Shown in pieces: positions 25,057-36,923 of a stretch of DNA of 64,000 nucleotides. Position 1 is the stretch's first letter, and the number at the start of each line of letters is the position of its first letter. Position numbers and translations under genes: made by a program. The notes under the pieces are model-generated. The model made no database searches and had not been told where the DNA came from. It worked only from the letters and a program-made list of their open reading frames with translations. Source of the DNA: Tetragonia tetragonoides (Eukaryota; Streptophyta; Magnoliopsida; Caryophyllales; Aizoaceae); NCBI GenBank assembly GCA_038025085.1, contig CM076144.1, positions 21,831,501-21,895,500 of the forward strand, given 5' to 3'.

Positions 25057-25803
25057 TAGGAGGTTTATCTTGTGACTTATATTCGATTTATTTATTACTG
25101 TCCAAAAGAATAATTTATATGATGTAGATCATCATATGTGACTTGATTGTGAGACTCTATTGTTATAAATATAATTATTCTAAAATTGTCCGTAGTCAGT
25201 TATGATTATTTGTGGGAATTTGATAACCATTGAGACTATCATGTGGATTGATTAATGACCAAGTTTCACACGTCATAATTATGAGATATGAAATTGATCA
25301 CATGGATAAATGTTATAGAACATTGTATTGGACCGACCCATTTCAAAAACATTAAAAGGATTGTTATATAAGTGTCATCAATGTTTTTCATATGCAACTT
25401 TTAATTTGATCCTTTGACCTGAACTCACTATGGTTTCCTACATGATGTTTAGCATATCTTGATATTGTCAAACGTTAATCCTTAATCGGATGACTATAAA
25501 GATAATTGAATGATGTGTTGTAAGTCATGCGGAGGAATGTGAGTGAGCAAGATGGGATTTGTCACTCTCATATAACGGGAGTAAGATATCTGTGGGCCCC
25601 TCGATGAGTTTAAACTGAGAAATGCATGGCCGTGCTCAAATGGATGGAAAGTCAATCGTTTGTTTAAACAGTTTAACTGCGGAATCGAGAAAGTCATAAT
25701 TGAACTATATAGGGATGACACTACTCCTTCCTTATGGTCAATTTAGGTATCACATGACAAAGGGATCATCGAAGTATGATTAGTTACAGTGCAAGTGGGA
25801 GAT

Positions 25804-26411
25804 TGTTGGATTTTCCCTATGAATTAATCATAGTAAGAATTAATAATTGCATTATTGGTTGGACTGTGGAAACCGATCTTTACTTAATATGGGTAATCGT
25901 AACGTTTTAATAGAAACCAATTACAGTTTGTTGGCCGGAAAAGTGTTTTGGACTTACTGCCACAATAAGTAAACCAGCAGGGTCGCACACTTAACAGGCT
26001 CGTTTTATTAAAAGGGTCTAATTCGTATTAGGCCCATCACACACTTAACCTAATCAGCCCTCCTGCCTCTCTATTTATTTCGTGACTCCTGATCAGTTAG
26101 GGTTACACGTGATAATTAGTTTTCACGTAACCCTAACTGTGTGTCATTAGAGTAACGAGAAAACGGAGGTTGTGAACAGGATCGCTGTACTAGCATACTG
26201 ACGTGTGGATTTGAGACTGTATGTTGATACCAGTTGAGGCACAACATCTGACGTGTTAGTCCATACTCAACCACTGTTCATCCAACCAGCAACCAACGAA
26301 GTGAGGTAGGATTTCGATTTGATATTTAATTGCAGTACTCACATATTTTTCTAGGTTAATAGAATGTCTATTATGCGTGTATGATCATGTTAGTAGTTAG
26401 AAATTCTTTCA
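25804..26411 (+). repeat. 3' LTR of copia element
   Basis: Starts TGTTGGATTTTCCC after a purine tract AAGTGGGAGAT and ends AATTCTTTCA. It is 608 bases and is the intact reference for the truncated 5' copy. Confidence 0.9.
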
Positions 26412-26863
26412 CGAACGAGTATTGTGTAACCTACAGCACAGGGTCTCCATCCGACTGAAAATCGACATGGAATATTGCGAGTTTTTCTAGGGCCTCTGTC
26501 TAATCAGGATTCGAACATCGCAAGATTATTTGTCTGCCACAGCGGACAAGACCTCCGTCTAATCGGAAGTCGATTATTGAAGATTATTATTTGTTTGCCA
26601 CCACCGATAAGACCTCCGTCTAATCGGAAGTCGATTATTGAAGATTATTATTTGTCTGCCGAAGCCGATACGATTTTCGTCTAATCGGCAATTGAAAAGA
26701 TTATTTTGTCTGCCAAAGCCGACAGAATTTCCGTCTATTAGGAAGTTGAATTTGATTATTTTTATTAACACTTACAGTATACCTGTTTGCGAAAACTTGC
26801 AGGCATTGTCATGGAGGTACTTTGACCTTCGCTCTATTCGAGCTCGGCCAAAGTAGGGGTTTT
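26412..26863 (+). repeat. tandem repeat array and polypurine tract before the Tat A LTR
   Basis: About four copies of a roughly 60-base unit (GACCTCCGTCTAATCGGAAG, then GATTATTGAAGATTATTATT, then TTGTCTGCC) lie at 26484-26750. AGCTCGGCCAAAGTAGGGGTTTT at about 26841-26863, a polypurine tract, is directly followed by TGTAGACACC. The AGCTCGRYCAAA block also precedes the LTRs at 30714 (minus) and 45568. Confidence 0.8.
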
Positions 26864-27318
26864 TGTAGACACCAAATCGTTCCCTCATGTTTGTCCCGTA
26901 AAAGGCCAATGATGAAAGGATTGGATAATTGCTCGAACGTCGGTCGCGAGAATAATTGCTCAGATGATTAGCCCAGTTGATTTTAATTAAGCTGTGTAAG
27001 CCTTTTGTATAGGTGATCCAAACCAATTAGACTCAATTCAATTGGAGTCCAAAACAGAGAGCTAGGCCTCTTTGAGCCCAATCGCTCGAAAGGGAACCCA
27101 AACCCACTGAATCAACTCTTGGTCAAACAAGTAAGGTCAGTCATACACTGTGGATCCCGCAGAAGAGCTCACCCGCGAGAAATTAGGCACCAGGCGCCAT
27201 TGATGGGGCACCGTTCTAGGTCCTGCCGGCTTTGCCTGCAGCCCAGCGGCTGCCGCCTAGATGGAAAGTTGTGCCGCTAGACAAGCGGTTGTGTCGTTTT
27301 CCAAGTGCCATGACCACC
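26864..27318 (+). mobile_element. Tat-like LTR (Tat A), U3 part, cut by Tat C insertion
   Basis: Starts TGTAGACACCAAATCG after a polypurine tract. AGCGG/CCGCT dyads lie at 27238-27306. It stops at 27318 where the Tat C LTR starts. The likely continuation is 47138-47470, which resumes with AAGCGGTTTGACCGCTTT and has a TATATAAA box at 47226-47233. The join is inferred; no clear target duplication is seen. Confidence 0.6.
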
Positions 27319-28887
27319 TGTAGACGCCAAAAAAGCGCCTTCAGATTTCTCTGCAAAAGCCCGATGATGAAAGGAGTAATTTATAAACTTGAATGCTATT
27401 TTTGCTTTGATAGGTAAAATAAGGTCTCAGGTTTTTCCTCGATCACTCCTTCATTTCCACTTCATTTAAAATCCCCTTTTAAGAGCTTTCCATTTCTTCC
27501 TTCCGTGTCCAAATACGATTCCGCACCTAAGAGTTATGGCCAAACAAAGTTAAGAGTTAAAACAGATGTAGCCGAATACTATGGACCATGTTTCCAGCCT
27601 CATTTGGGAGTTCATTTGGTTGAATTAATTTTTGAGCCTTATAATTATGGATTCCTTATTCAAATAGTTTTCCAATGGCATATGATGAGCTCACACCACT
27701 TTTCCAACCAAGGAGTTACGAGCCCAACATTGATGCGTACTCCTAAACTGACATCTCCTTACTCTTTCGGGCATATATCGAGATCCACAAAACATTTGGG
27801 CCTAAAACCAAAGCCATTTGAAACAATACCCAATAATCTTTTCAACACATCTTGAATTGTCCAACTTGGAGCCCAGACGAGTGAGATATGGCCTGGAAAA
27901 GTTTCAGCTGGCAGGCGGCTGTGGCATGAGCCGCTAGCGGTGCTCGCTTGTCTCCAGGCCCGACTATTTTTCAGCCCAAAATCAAAATTTTGGCTCCTCT
28001 CCACCCATCCAACCCTACTTCCTGCGCCTATAAATACAAGCCTCCTCCCTCAGTTCAAAAGACACAGTCTACAGTTGACACCCTCTATTTTCAGTAGTAT
28101 TGACTCTGAGCTTCTCCCTCTTTCTTCCATAAACAATTCTATTCTATTCTCGGAACTATTGACACTGAGCTTCCCCCTCTTTCTTTACTTGAGATCAATT
28201 TCTACTATTCAATTGGTAAATAGCCTACAGTTCAGGTACTAACTCCTGAGGGCCCAAATTAAATGAATTGTTTAACTGTTTATGTTCTAGTAGTCAAAAT
28301 GTAGATATCATGCTAATCACGTATTTTATTGCTTCGTAAATATTGTCTTTCAATTCCAAGCATGACTAGTCGTCATGATGCTCAACTTGCCGATCGAATG
28401 CATGTCTAAATAAGGGTCAATAATAAATGTTGTGATGCTTGTAATGAACCAATTAATAGTCTAAATCTAGGGTGTTAATCCGGTTTGTGTGGGAATCATG
28501 TCTTTAAATTATTAAGCAAACTTGAGTTAGTAGAGGCCGTCATAATACGGGCGAGTTGGGTGCCTAACACCTTCCCAGGCCACCTCGTACCTTCGCCCCC
28601 GAACCCTTTATTCTTGGGTACTCATATGTTCTATATGAGCGGGAGTCTTTCTAAAAACATGATCAGTTCACTTATCGCGCTATTGGGTTGTCCCTTCTGA
28701 TTGTCCATTCGGTTTGTCCCTTCGATAAAACGTCGTAGCAGATTTGTGACCTCTTTCATGGTTTTTATTCAATTCAATTCTTTTCAAAAGATTTTCTAAC
28801 TCGACGGTTCATTGAACTTATCTAAACCCCCAGCTTACAAATTTTCTATAGGACACACTCCGTGGCGAGAAATCCCGGGTCCTTAAA
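27319..28887 (+). repeat. 5' LTR of Tat C
   Basis: Starts TGTAGACGCCAAAAAAGCGC and ends near CCCGGGTCCTTAAA. A TATAAATA box at 28029-28036 is preceded by GCCGCTAGCGG dyads at 27905-27955. The ORFs inside it are not convincing genes. Confidence 0.85.
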
Positions 28888-28888
28888 G

Positions 28889-28906
28889 TGGCGACTTCAC
28901 TGGGGA
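28889..28906 (+). promoter_or_regulatory. Tat C primer binding site
   Basis: TGGCGACTTCACTGGGGA immediately after the LTR resembles the Arg-tRNA-type primer site TGGCGACTCYRCTGGGGA that I recall for Ogre/Tat elements. Confidence 0.6.
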
Positions 28907-29204
28907 TTTATTTAAGAGGGTGAGACTCGAAAGTCAAGTTTTCTTAATTGTTTAATGACATGTTCTATATATTGCATCATTTTCATGTGCCTTGGCACAA
29001 CCTTTTGACCCTTATCGACCCTTGAGGAAGTTTATGTCGTGACTCGTAGAAAAACCGTATATCTAAAGGAATATATAGTTGTCCTATCGTGCAAACCGAC
29101 ACTTCCTCACCCACGACTCATCAGCTCTTGTTGGTGAAAAAGAATTACAATTGATGTGTCGACCATCCGCCGAATGGAAATTGTGATTTGTCGTGGTAAC
29201 CTCA

Positions 29205-30714
29205 TGTAAGAACCCTCGCCTTTCCGGCGCTAATTGAGGTATTCGGTTGGAATTAATAGTTCTTCAATAATACGTCATATGCAATTTAAAGTTAATTATA
29301 ACGGGGAATAACAATTTGCAAGTAATGAAGCCGCCACCAATTTTTAGGAAACAATTGGAAACCATCAAAGGTGCACCCAATTCGTATTGGGAATTGACTC
29401 ATACCCATGGGCCTAAATATTGAGTTCAGGGGTGTAGGTACGAAATAAACAAAACGAATCTCATCTAAATCGCCCGAATAAACGGCCTCTACTAAGCCTA
29501 TCCATGTCAAATATTTATCTATGCTATATGATTCCATATAAATCCAGTCGTCCAAGATCCTACATTAACTAGGCGGGTTAAAGACAACCAAATTATCTAT
29601 GTTATCACTTTGCACAATTTATATCCAATTTGCATGCATACTATTATCAAACATAGACAAGACATAAGAGCAATAACTTAACACTCCAACCTACCACACT
29701 TTGCTAAACGCGCCAAGCATTGCATATGCACATCAATAAATTTGTTAGTAACTTCAAAGGAAGAACAACTCAAAAATATTTTTTATGCTAAAATAAACCT
29801 AGCAGGTTGCTACATGCATGCACAAACTATAAAAAGATGCAAACTTGCAAACACTAATAAAAAGATGCAAACTTTAAATTAAGCTAATCATGCATAATTA
29901 ATTACAAGGAGCCAAGTGTGCAAATTTATTCAACCATAATCAAAAGCTAAATAAAACATGATTATAAATAATAAACAAGAGATTTAATAAAGAATTTAGG
30001 CCCTCGGGATAGTTAACCTGGACATTCTATTCGAACGGGACTAGTAGAATTGGAATTGCTCTTCAATCTTGGGTGCTAGGTTGGATGCAATAGCTTGCAT
30101 GAGTCTTCAAAATCTGAATTCTCTATGATTTGGGAATATTTCTGCTCTCAAAATTATAAACTGACCAACCTCTCTCAAAAGAGGGTGAAAGGGAGTATTT
30201 ATAGAGTTAGGGGACAGAATTAGGGGCTTAGGGTACGAAACCCGGCGCCAAAATTCGGCCCAGCCAGAAAACAAGCCCAGCGGCCAGCCGGAAGGCAGCT
30301 GGAGCCCAGCGGCAGTGCCGCTGGGGCGCAGCTACTGCAGTTAGGGCTCAGCGGCTGCCCTGAGGGGCCCCTGCTGTCAGCCGCTGGGGCCGGAGGCGCG
30401 TGCGTGTCTAGGGTTTTTTGACTTTTGTGCTCGGTAAATTACGTTATTGCCCTTGGGCTGACCCAGGGGGTCGGGATTGAGCGGTTTTGACCCAAATCTT
30501 CGAGACACGATATCTCTTGATCCGGGAACCTGATTGAGGCAAGGTCAAAGGCGTTTTAATCCTTATAACAAGGGCTAGCCAAAGACTGAGGTTTCAAGGA
30601 ATTTGGCCTAGATTTTTGAGCAATGTCCTTTTCTACTTACGTCCATGTTAATCCATTACCATCGTCATCGGGCGTTGCCGTGCCAGGGGATGAGAACCGA
30701 TTAGGGTGTCTACA
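29205..30714 (-). repeat. 3' LTR of Tat B
   Basis: Minus-strand ends are TGTAGACACCCTAATCGG (30714) and GGCGAGGGTTCTTACA (29205). A TATAAATA box lies near 30197-30204, with an AGCGG/CCGCT-rich block upstream at about 30260-30400. Next to it on the internal side, at about 30715-30740, is the polypurine tract AAATGGGGGACTTC (minus strand). Confidence 0.85.
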
Positions 30715-30884
30715 GAAGTCCCCCATTTGGCCGAGCTTGTGAAAGCGAAGGTCAAAGTATTTTCTAAAAATGCCTGCAGTGTGTTTTGAAAAAAAAATGC
30801 TTTATGTTAGAAAAGGAAAAAGGGTAGACTCCTGACCGCCTGTGGTCAGGGTTACCTGCTTTGCGGGTACCAACGCGATGATAA

Positions 30885-31130
30885 TAACTTCGTTGTCAAA
30901 GAGCGTTGCATAGTTGTGCTTTGCAGGTGCCAACGTGATGCTAATTTTAATAGCCTCAACGTCGAAGAGCATTGCGTAGCTCTACTTTGCGGGTGCCAAC
31001 GTGATGCTAATTTTAATAGGCTCAACGTCAAAGAGCGTTGCGTAGCTCTGATTTGCGGTTGCCAACGTGACGCTAATTTTAATAGCCTCAACGTCAAAAA
31101 GTGTTGTGTAGCTCTGCTTTAGTAATGCTT
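30885..31130 (-). repeat. tandem array next to the Tat B polypurine tract
   Basis: About four copies of a 63-base unit containing GGTGCCAACGTGATGCTAAT, TTTTAATAGCCTCAACGTC and AAAGAGCGTTGC. It is unrelated in sequence to the arrays at 26412 and 44680 but holds the same position before a polypurine tract. Confidence 0.9.
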
Positions 31131-31424
31131 GTGTCTTGGAAAATTGTGCCTGCGAAAAATAGATAAAGTGCCTGTGCAAAAATTAGAGAATATGCCTGTG
31201 CCTGCAAAAAATTAGAGCCTGCGAAAATTAGAGAATATGCCTGTGCCTGCGAAAATTAGATAATACCGGGTCCCAAGGAAAGGAAACCATGCTACGGGGG
31301 CAAAAAAGTCATTTTGGGTGACGTGCCCGTATCTCCCGGGCTTCTAACGGTCGAGAAATGCAATCCCGCGCGGAATTTGAACGTGCGGTCCCGCCCCATG
31401 AGAGGCAGAAGAGAAAATGGGTTC

Positions 31425-31600
31425 AGCGGCCATGCGAAGGGTCGTTGAGGGCTGGGCGGCCTTATCGGGCCCGCTGAGAGACTCAACTGACGGTGCAAAA
31501 GTGTTGGGGCAACCGCCAGGCCGCCAGGGCCAGCGGCTGGGCCGCTGAACCTGGGCGGCCTTGAACCGGGCCGCTGGACCGGTTCAAAGGTGCGGTTTTG
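31425..31600 (+). promoter_or_regulatory. putative promoter of the Tat B antisense ORF (AGCGG/CCGCT cluster)
   Basis: A GC-rich block with repeated GCGGCC, AGCGGCTGGGCCGCTG and GGGCCGCTG dyads lies 250-430 bases upstream of the ORF at 31890. A CT-rich stretch near 31660 could be the leader. I see no clear TATA box. Confidence 0.4.
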
Positions 31601-31889
31601 GGGTTTAACTGGGAGAGAGCCGAATTTTGGGTCATTTCATCCCCAAAATATCGAGACTCTCTCTCTCTACCTCCATTGTTGCCCAAACTTTATTTCTTGC
31701 TCAAATTTGCTCCTTTTTGCTTGCATTTGCTTGCTTTTGCATAATCTTTGCATAATTTGAAGTTTATTTGTAATTTCTCACAAATTTGGGGTGAATTTGA
31801 GAGTGGATTTTTGAAACCCTTGGAGAGAGAAAATCCGAAATTCTCCATTTTTGTTTGTTGTTCTTGCTTGCTTTGTTCATCGTTCTTCT

Positions 31890-32213
31890 ATGGCTCCAAA
31901 ATTGGCAAGCAAGAGGAGTAGGAGGACCGAGGTGCGAGAGGAGGTCGAGGAAATCAATATCTTCACCCAGGCTTTTCCATCTCATGTGAAGCCTTCAAAG
32001 AGGAAGCCTAATGTGGCTTTTCCTCAAGATCGATATACCCGGTCGGATAGGATGCCCGACATTGTTTGGGATCGATTGGAGTTGATTCGAGTTATGCTGG
32101 GGAGGGGAGTTCATACCGGGAGCTTGCCCGACATTCCTCCTTTGACCCTAGCCAGTTTGTGGCGTCGATCTTTGGTGATGAGCCGCGGAGGTCGGAGGAC
32201 CACTTTGAGGTGA
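31890..32213 (+). CDS. antisense ORF of Tat B, small basic protein of unknown function
   Basis: It encodes about 107 residues from ATG 31890: a Lys/Arg-rich start (MAPKLASKRSRRTEVREEVE), then VKPSKRKPNVAFPQDRYTRS and MPDIVWDRLELIRVMLGRG. Near 32140 the frame probably shifts. The alternative frame (FVASIFGDEPRRSEDHFEVT, then a stop about 32212) looks more protein-like than the Arg-rich end of the open frame. It runs opposite to the retroelement and begins with MAPK plus basic residues, as the PMD exon 1 does. I cannot assign a domain. Known Tat-lineage elements carry antisense ORFs, which fits its position. It may be a truncated derivative. Confidence 0.45.
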   Translation: MAPKLASKRSRRTEVREEVEEINIFTQAFPSHVKPSKRKPNVAFPQDRYTRSDRMPDIVWDRLELIRVMLGRGVHTGSLPDIPPLTLASLWRRSLVMSRGGRRTTLR

Positions 32214-32576
32214 CCCCGTACGGATGTTGATGTGGGTGATGATTTTTATGATAACGTATTTGTGTGAAATACATTTTGAACATTTGTATTGAACAAACAT
32301 TCGGACTTTGCTTGTAAATATTGCCTACTTATTTATTGGTCCCTGCAGATAATTAGGCTAATGCAAATGCACAAGTAGTCAAGAAAAAGCGCAAGTAATA
32401 GCCATTTAGCTAAAAAATGGTACAACCAAAAAGTTAAAATTGGGTGTACCCTATCCCCCCTAAAAAAAATGAAAAAAGGAAAGGGGTGCAAAAATGAAAT
32501 GGAAATAATAAGTAAAAAGGGATTAATAAAAGAGATAAAAATTGAAAGATGATAATCATCCAATAAGAAATAAGGA

Positions 32577-33674
32577 ATAACTTAACGCTCCAACCTACCA
32601 CACTTTGCTAAACGCACCAAGCCTTGCATATGCACATCAATAAATTTGTTAGTAACTTCAAAGGAAGAACAACGCAAAATATTAACTTTATGCTAAAATA
32701 AACCTAGCAGGTTGCTACATGCATGCACAAACTATAAAAAGATGCAAACTTGCATGAACTAATAAAAAGATGCAAACTTTAAATTAAGCTAATCATGCAT
32801 AATTAATTACAAGGACCCAAGCGTGCAAATTTATTCAACCATAATCAAAAGCTAAATAAAACATGATTATAAACAATAAAAAAAAAGATATAAGAAAGAA
32901 TTTAGGCCCTCAGGATGGTTAACCTGGACGTTTTATTCGAACGGGACTAGTAGAATTGGAATTGCTCTTAAATCTTTAGTGCTAGGTTAGGTGCAATGGC
33001 TTGCTTGAGTCTTCAAAATCTGAATTCTCTATGATTAGGGAATATTTGTGCTCTCAATGCTCTCAAAATTATAAACTGACCAACCTCTCTCAAAAGAGGG
33101 TGAAAGGGAGTATTTATAAAGTCAGGGGACGGAATTGGGGGCTTGGGGTAAGAAACCCGACGCCAAAACTCGGCCCAGCCAGAAAACAGGCCTAGCGGCC
33201 AGCCGGAAGGCAGCTGGAGCCCAGCGGCTGCCGCTGGAGCTCAGCACGAGTGCCAATGGCGCTCAGCGGTCTGCCGCTGGGCCTAGCGGCTGCCCTGAAG
33301 CCCCCTGCTGTCACACGTGTGGCGCCGGACTGACAGTGTCAGCCGCTGGGCCTGGAGGCGCGCGCGTGTCTAGGATTTTTTGACTTTTTGTGCTGGGTAA
33401 ATTTTTAATATGCCCTTGGGCTGACCCAGGGGTCGGGATTTAGCGGTTTTGACCCAAATCTTGAGACGCGATATCTCTTGATCCGGGAACCTGATTGAGG
33501 CAAGGTCAAAGGCGTTGGAATCCTTATAACAAGGGCTAGCCAAAGACTGAGGTTTCAAGGAATTTGGTCTAGATTTTCGAGCAATGTCCTTTTCTAGTTA
33601 CGTCCATGTTAATCCATTGCCATCATCATCGGGCGTTGCAGTGCCAGGGATGAGAACCGATTAGGGTGTGTACA
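32577..33674 (-). repeat. truncated 5' LTR of Tat B
   Basis: Matches 29672-30714 closely and ends GGGTGTGTACA. It lacks the part equivalent to 29205-29671. It has its own TATTTATAAA box at 33111-33120 and GC dyads at 33185-33360. Confidence 0.85.
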
Positions 33675-33679
33675 CCTCA

Positions 33680-34632
33680 CAGGAGCCAAAAGCCTCAAAC
33701 CCACATTCGTGCATTCACTTGCTTGTTTTGCATGTGTTATTGTAATGCCCGTCTGATCACATGTTTGCCTGTAAACTGCGTCGTTATAATGCTTGCCTGA
33801 ATGCATGAATGCCGTGACTATGTGCCAACATGTACTTACGTGCTAGGAGTCTTTTTTTCTTTTATTTTTAGCTAGTTCCTAATGCCCAAAGACGGTGCGA
33901 AAATTCCATTCAATGAACACTCGTCATTTCCCCGATGATATATTTTCATATGGCGTCGAAGTCATGAACAATAGGACATTTTTAGCCAAAAAAAAAAAGT
34001 CAGTCTCTCCAATTCCCCGCTCCCACTTTTTTATTTTTCTTCTTTGTTTTCATGTAATTCAAATTCGGCAAAAAAAAAAAAAAGAAAAAAAAAAAAAACA
34101 AAACAAAAAAATGGCGTTGAAAAAAAAATGCCGAATTTTTCTTTTTTATTTATTTATCCCATTTTCTTTTTTATTTGAGTCTAGAAAATTTAAAAATAGG
34201 ATAGTCCGTCTTTTTCTATTTTTCTCATTTTCGTTCATCGACTTCATTTTTCCTTTGATATGAGGGGAAATAATCGGGCATTTAGGCTTAGGTTTTTACT
34301 TTCTTCTTTTCCATTTCTTTGCATTGCATTGCATTGTACGTATTAGACGCTCCATGCTAGGATTCATAAATAATCGTCATGCATACATTGTCGTCATTTT
34401 GCATCTGCATTTGTACAAAAGTCCAAGTCTTGCATTCATCAATGTCTCCATTTGTTCACTACCTCTCATGTACTAGAAGTCCAGACGAGTCGATCATAAG
34501 TCTTCTAGGGTCATTTTGCGTCAATTCATTGTCATACATGTCAAGGTCAATCCGCCATGCATCTTGCATATTGTTGTCGTAACTCTGTCATTGCATTGAC
34601 ATCATCATGCATTCGAGTTCATATAGACGTCC
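33680..34632 (+). other. Tat C leader segment, no gene seen
   Basis: This non-coding stretch between nested elements includes long A-rich and T-rich runs near 34060-34220 and repeated ATGCAT/TTGCATTG words. Open frames here are homopolymer-driven. It belongs to the Tat C leader by position only. Confidence 0.5.
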
Positions 34633-36534
34633 CACTACACCAAAAAACTCCTACGACAGCGGTCGATTTGAGTCAACGACAGCGGTTCCGACCGCTTTTG
34701 TCTCAAGCGCGGTAGTAAGTGACACACCTACGACAACGATTCCGGTTCGACCGCTGTCGTAGGTGGGTATACGATAGCGGTTCAAAATCGACCGCTGTCG
34801 TATGTTGGTCAGAGTTGACTCTTGACTTAGCTTTAACAGACCAACCGCAGTCATAGGTGACCTACGACAGCGGCTGTTGACTGACCGCTGTTGTATGTCT
34901 TTATTTTATTTTTATTTTTTCTTTTTGGGCTAGCTGTGAATGTTTAGCTAGAAGCACATGAACTCTATCTTTGTATCAAACGTACAAACCACAATATCAA
35001 AATAAAGTGTCACAAACACAATAGAAGAAACCAAATGAACAAAGTAATTTTATAATAATAACACTAATCCCAAATACAATGACAGTAATAGTACACCAAA
35101 AAGTGTATTAATCTACCACAAAATGCTAACTAATTAGCTTAACTCTTAATATAGCATTCCCCCACGCTAATAACTTCATCAACCGAGATGGTGAACAACT
35201 GGAACATCTGGAATCTTCTCAAAATACTGCAAAAACTATGATGATACGAAGCTGAAACACATTATCAAGTGCCCGAAATACATCGGAATAAACGAGAAGG
35301 CTAAAAAGATTTCTCAAAAGGGAAGTAAAAAGAAAAAAAAAATTAAGATATATAAAGATGCAAAATGATAATGAAACAAACCTGAGCAATGGTTCACCTA
35401 GTTGATTGAAGTTTTGCTTTGGATACATCTTTATCAATACTGCAAACATAGATTTAAGAATGCCTTCAGTAATACTGAACTTAACAACTAGTCTAAGAAA
35501 ATCAGCTGACATCCATTTAACAAAAGAAGCAAATAATTTTAACATAATCAGCCTTGCTTCAAAAGGATTTGCTGAATCTTTTCCTAAGTCAAATTGTACA
35601 AAACCATCCTTTACATGAGTAATGACGAATAAATCAACACTATACCTAAATCAGCTGATGAATCAATCAATCAATCTAGCTAGCTTCATAAACTAAATTA
35701 TTAATAAATAAATAAAAAGCTTAGCTGCTTCATACACTAAATTATCAACAGTATGATAACTTTGCTCGCTACCTAGCTCATGAATCAATCAAGCTAGCTA
35801 GCTCCTGCAACCTTCCTAACAATAATTATGCACTGTTACAGGTCAGGTTGAATCCTCCATCCAGAAACCAAGGGCAACAGTTTCAATAGCCTAAGAAAAC
35901 TGCCAACTTCCACATTCTTCTAGTGGATGATTTCTATAAAATGGCAAAAAGAAACCACCAGTACTAGTTCAGTAAATAAATAAAATATCCCACCGAACTC
36001 AGATTTGAATCGGTTAACAGAATTCATCATTCACGCTTCCGGTATACACACAAAAAAAAAAATGAGAGAGAGAGAGAGAGGGAGTAGCAAAGCAAACCTG
36101 ATATCGGCAAGAGTTTAGCAGAGATGTACGTGGAAAGATTCTGATGAACCCACAAGTTGGCTGCAAGAGGAGATGAACTGAGAATAGACAGCATATCATT
36201 GGGAATGCCGATATGCCGACCATGACCTGAATGCAGCTTCACCTTAGAGCATTGAAAACATCTGGGTCTGCATCAAACAGCTTCACCTTTGGGATCTTGT
36301 TCTCCTTTTACAAAAGTTAAACAAAAACCAAACTCCAGAGGCTTAGACCCACAAATCACCCAATATAAACAATAAATCACCCAATTTCAACAACAATTTT
36401 AATATAAAAAACAAAAGAAAAGAAATGAAATGAAACGAAATTAAACTAAATTGAAACCGAACCCTGAGCTGGGTGGAAGTTGTGAGAGGGGCAACCAAAT
36501 TTCTCAACTCAATTTCTTCGATGAGTGGTTGAAT

Positions 36535-36720
36535 CTTAATACATTAATTTTCAGCATCATCAAACCCAAAACTACACAAAAACAAAGAAGCTCAAGATCT
36601 GAATTGTTGTTTTCTAAAAGGAAGACAAAGCAGAGGTGTTTACAATTCACAAATAACGAACTCAAAATTTACAGATCAGAAACAAAACCTCAAATTTTGA
36701 GCTAATTAACCCGGATCTTC
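36535..36720. repeat. direct repeat within CACTA, copy 1
   Basis: Matches about 40355-40640 (copy 2): CAAACCCAAAACTACAC, then GAGGTGTTTACAATTCACAA, then GAGCTAATTAACCC. The two copies are 3.8 kb apart, or about 2.3 kb without the solo LTR. Confidence 0.8.
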
Positions 36721-36923
36721 AATCTAAATTTGAGGTTTTACTAATTTGAGATTTTCAACACATACCTCTACTGATTTTAGGTTTTACTTATAACATGATC
36801 ACATCACAGTCTTGAACCACTCTATAGTCTATCCCACTTCTCTAATCTGCTCAAGCACTTAACTGACTATTGCTTCAAGATCGACTCACTTTTCATGACT
36901 ACTATGCATAAAAACTGTCCTCT

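Larger units (their letters stand above)
19679..26411 (+). mobile_element. decayed Ty1/copia element
   Basis: A truncated 5' LTR (19679-20054), primer site, 1.4-kb leader, gag with zinc knuckle, protease remnant, integrase, RT, RNase H and an intact-looking 3' LTR (25804-26411). CGAAC flanks both ends (19674-19678 and 26412-26416). Domain order PR-INT-RT-RH is copia-type. Many stops and a deletion between protease and integrase make it inactive. Confidence 0.9.
29205..33674 (-). mobile_element. small Tat-like element (Tat B) with antisense ORF
   Basis: The LTR at 29205-30714 (3' LTR in element orientation) and a 5'-LTR copy at 32577-33674, missing its last 460 or so bases, bracket an internal region of about 1.9 kb. 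Target duplication CCTCA sits at 29200-29204 and 33675-33679. The internal region holds a polypurine tract, a tandem array and an ORF on the opposite strand. No gag or pol is present. The deletion at the 5' LTR/leader border also removed the primer site. Confidence 0.85.

Noticed and set aside
33895..34263. 122-residue frame rich in Lys and Phe
   Set aside because: Driven by long A and T runs in the Tat C leader.
34650..34900. Possible CRISPR-like or satellite repeats (CCTACGACAGCGG)
   Set aside because: Irregular spacing and orientation fit CACTA subterminal repeats; both transposon ends and the TCC duplication are present.
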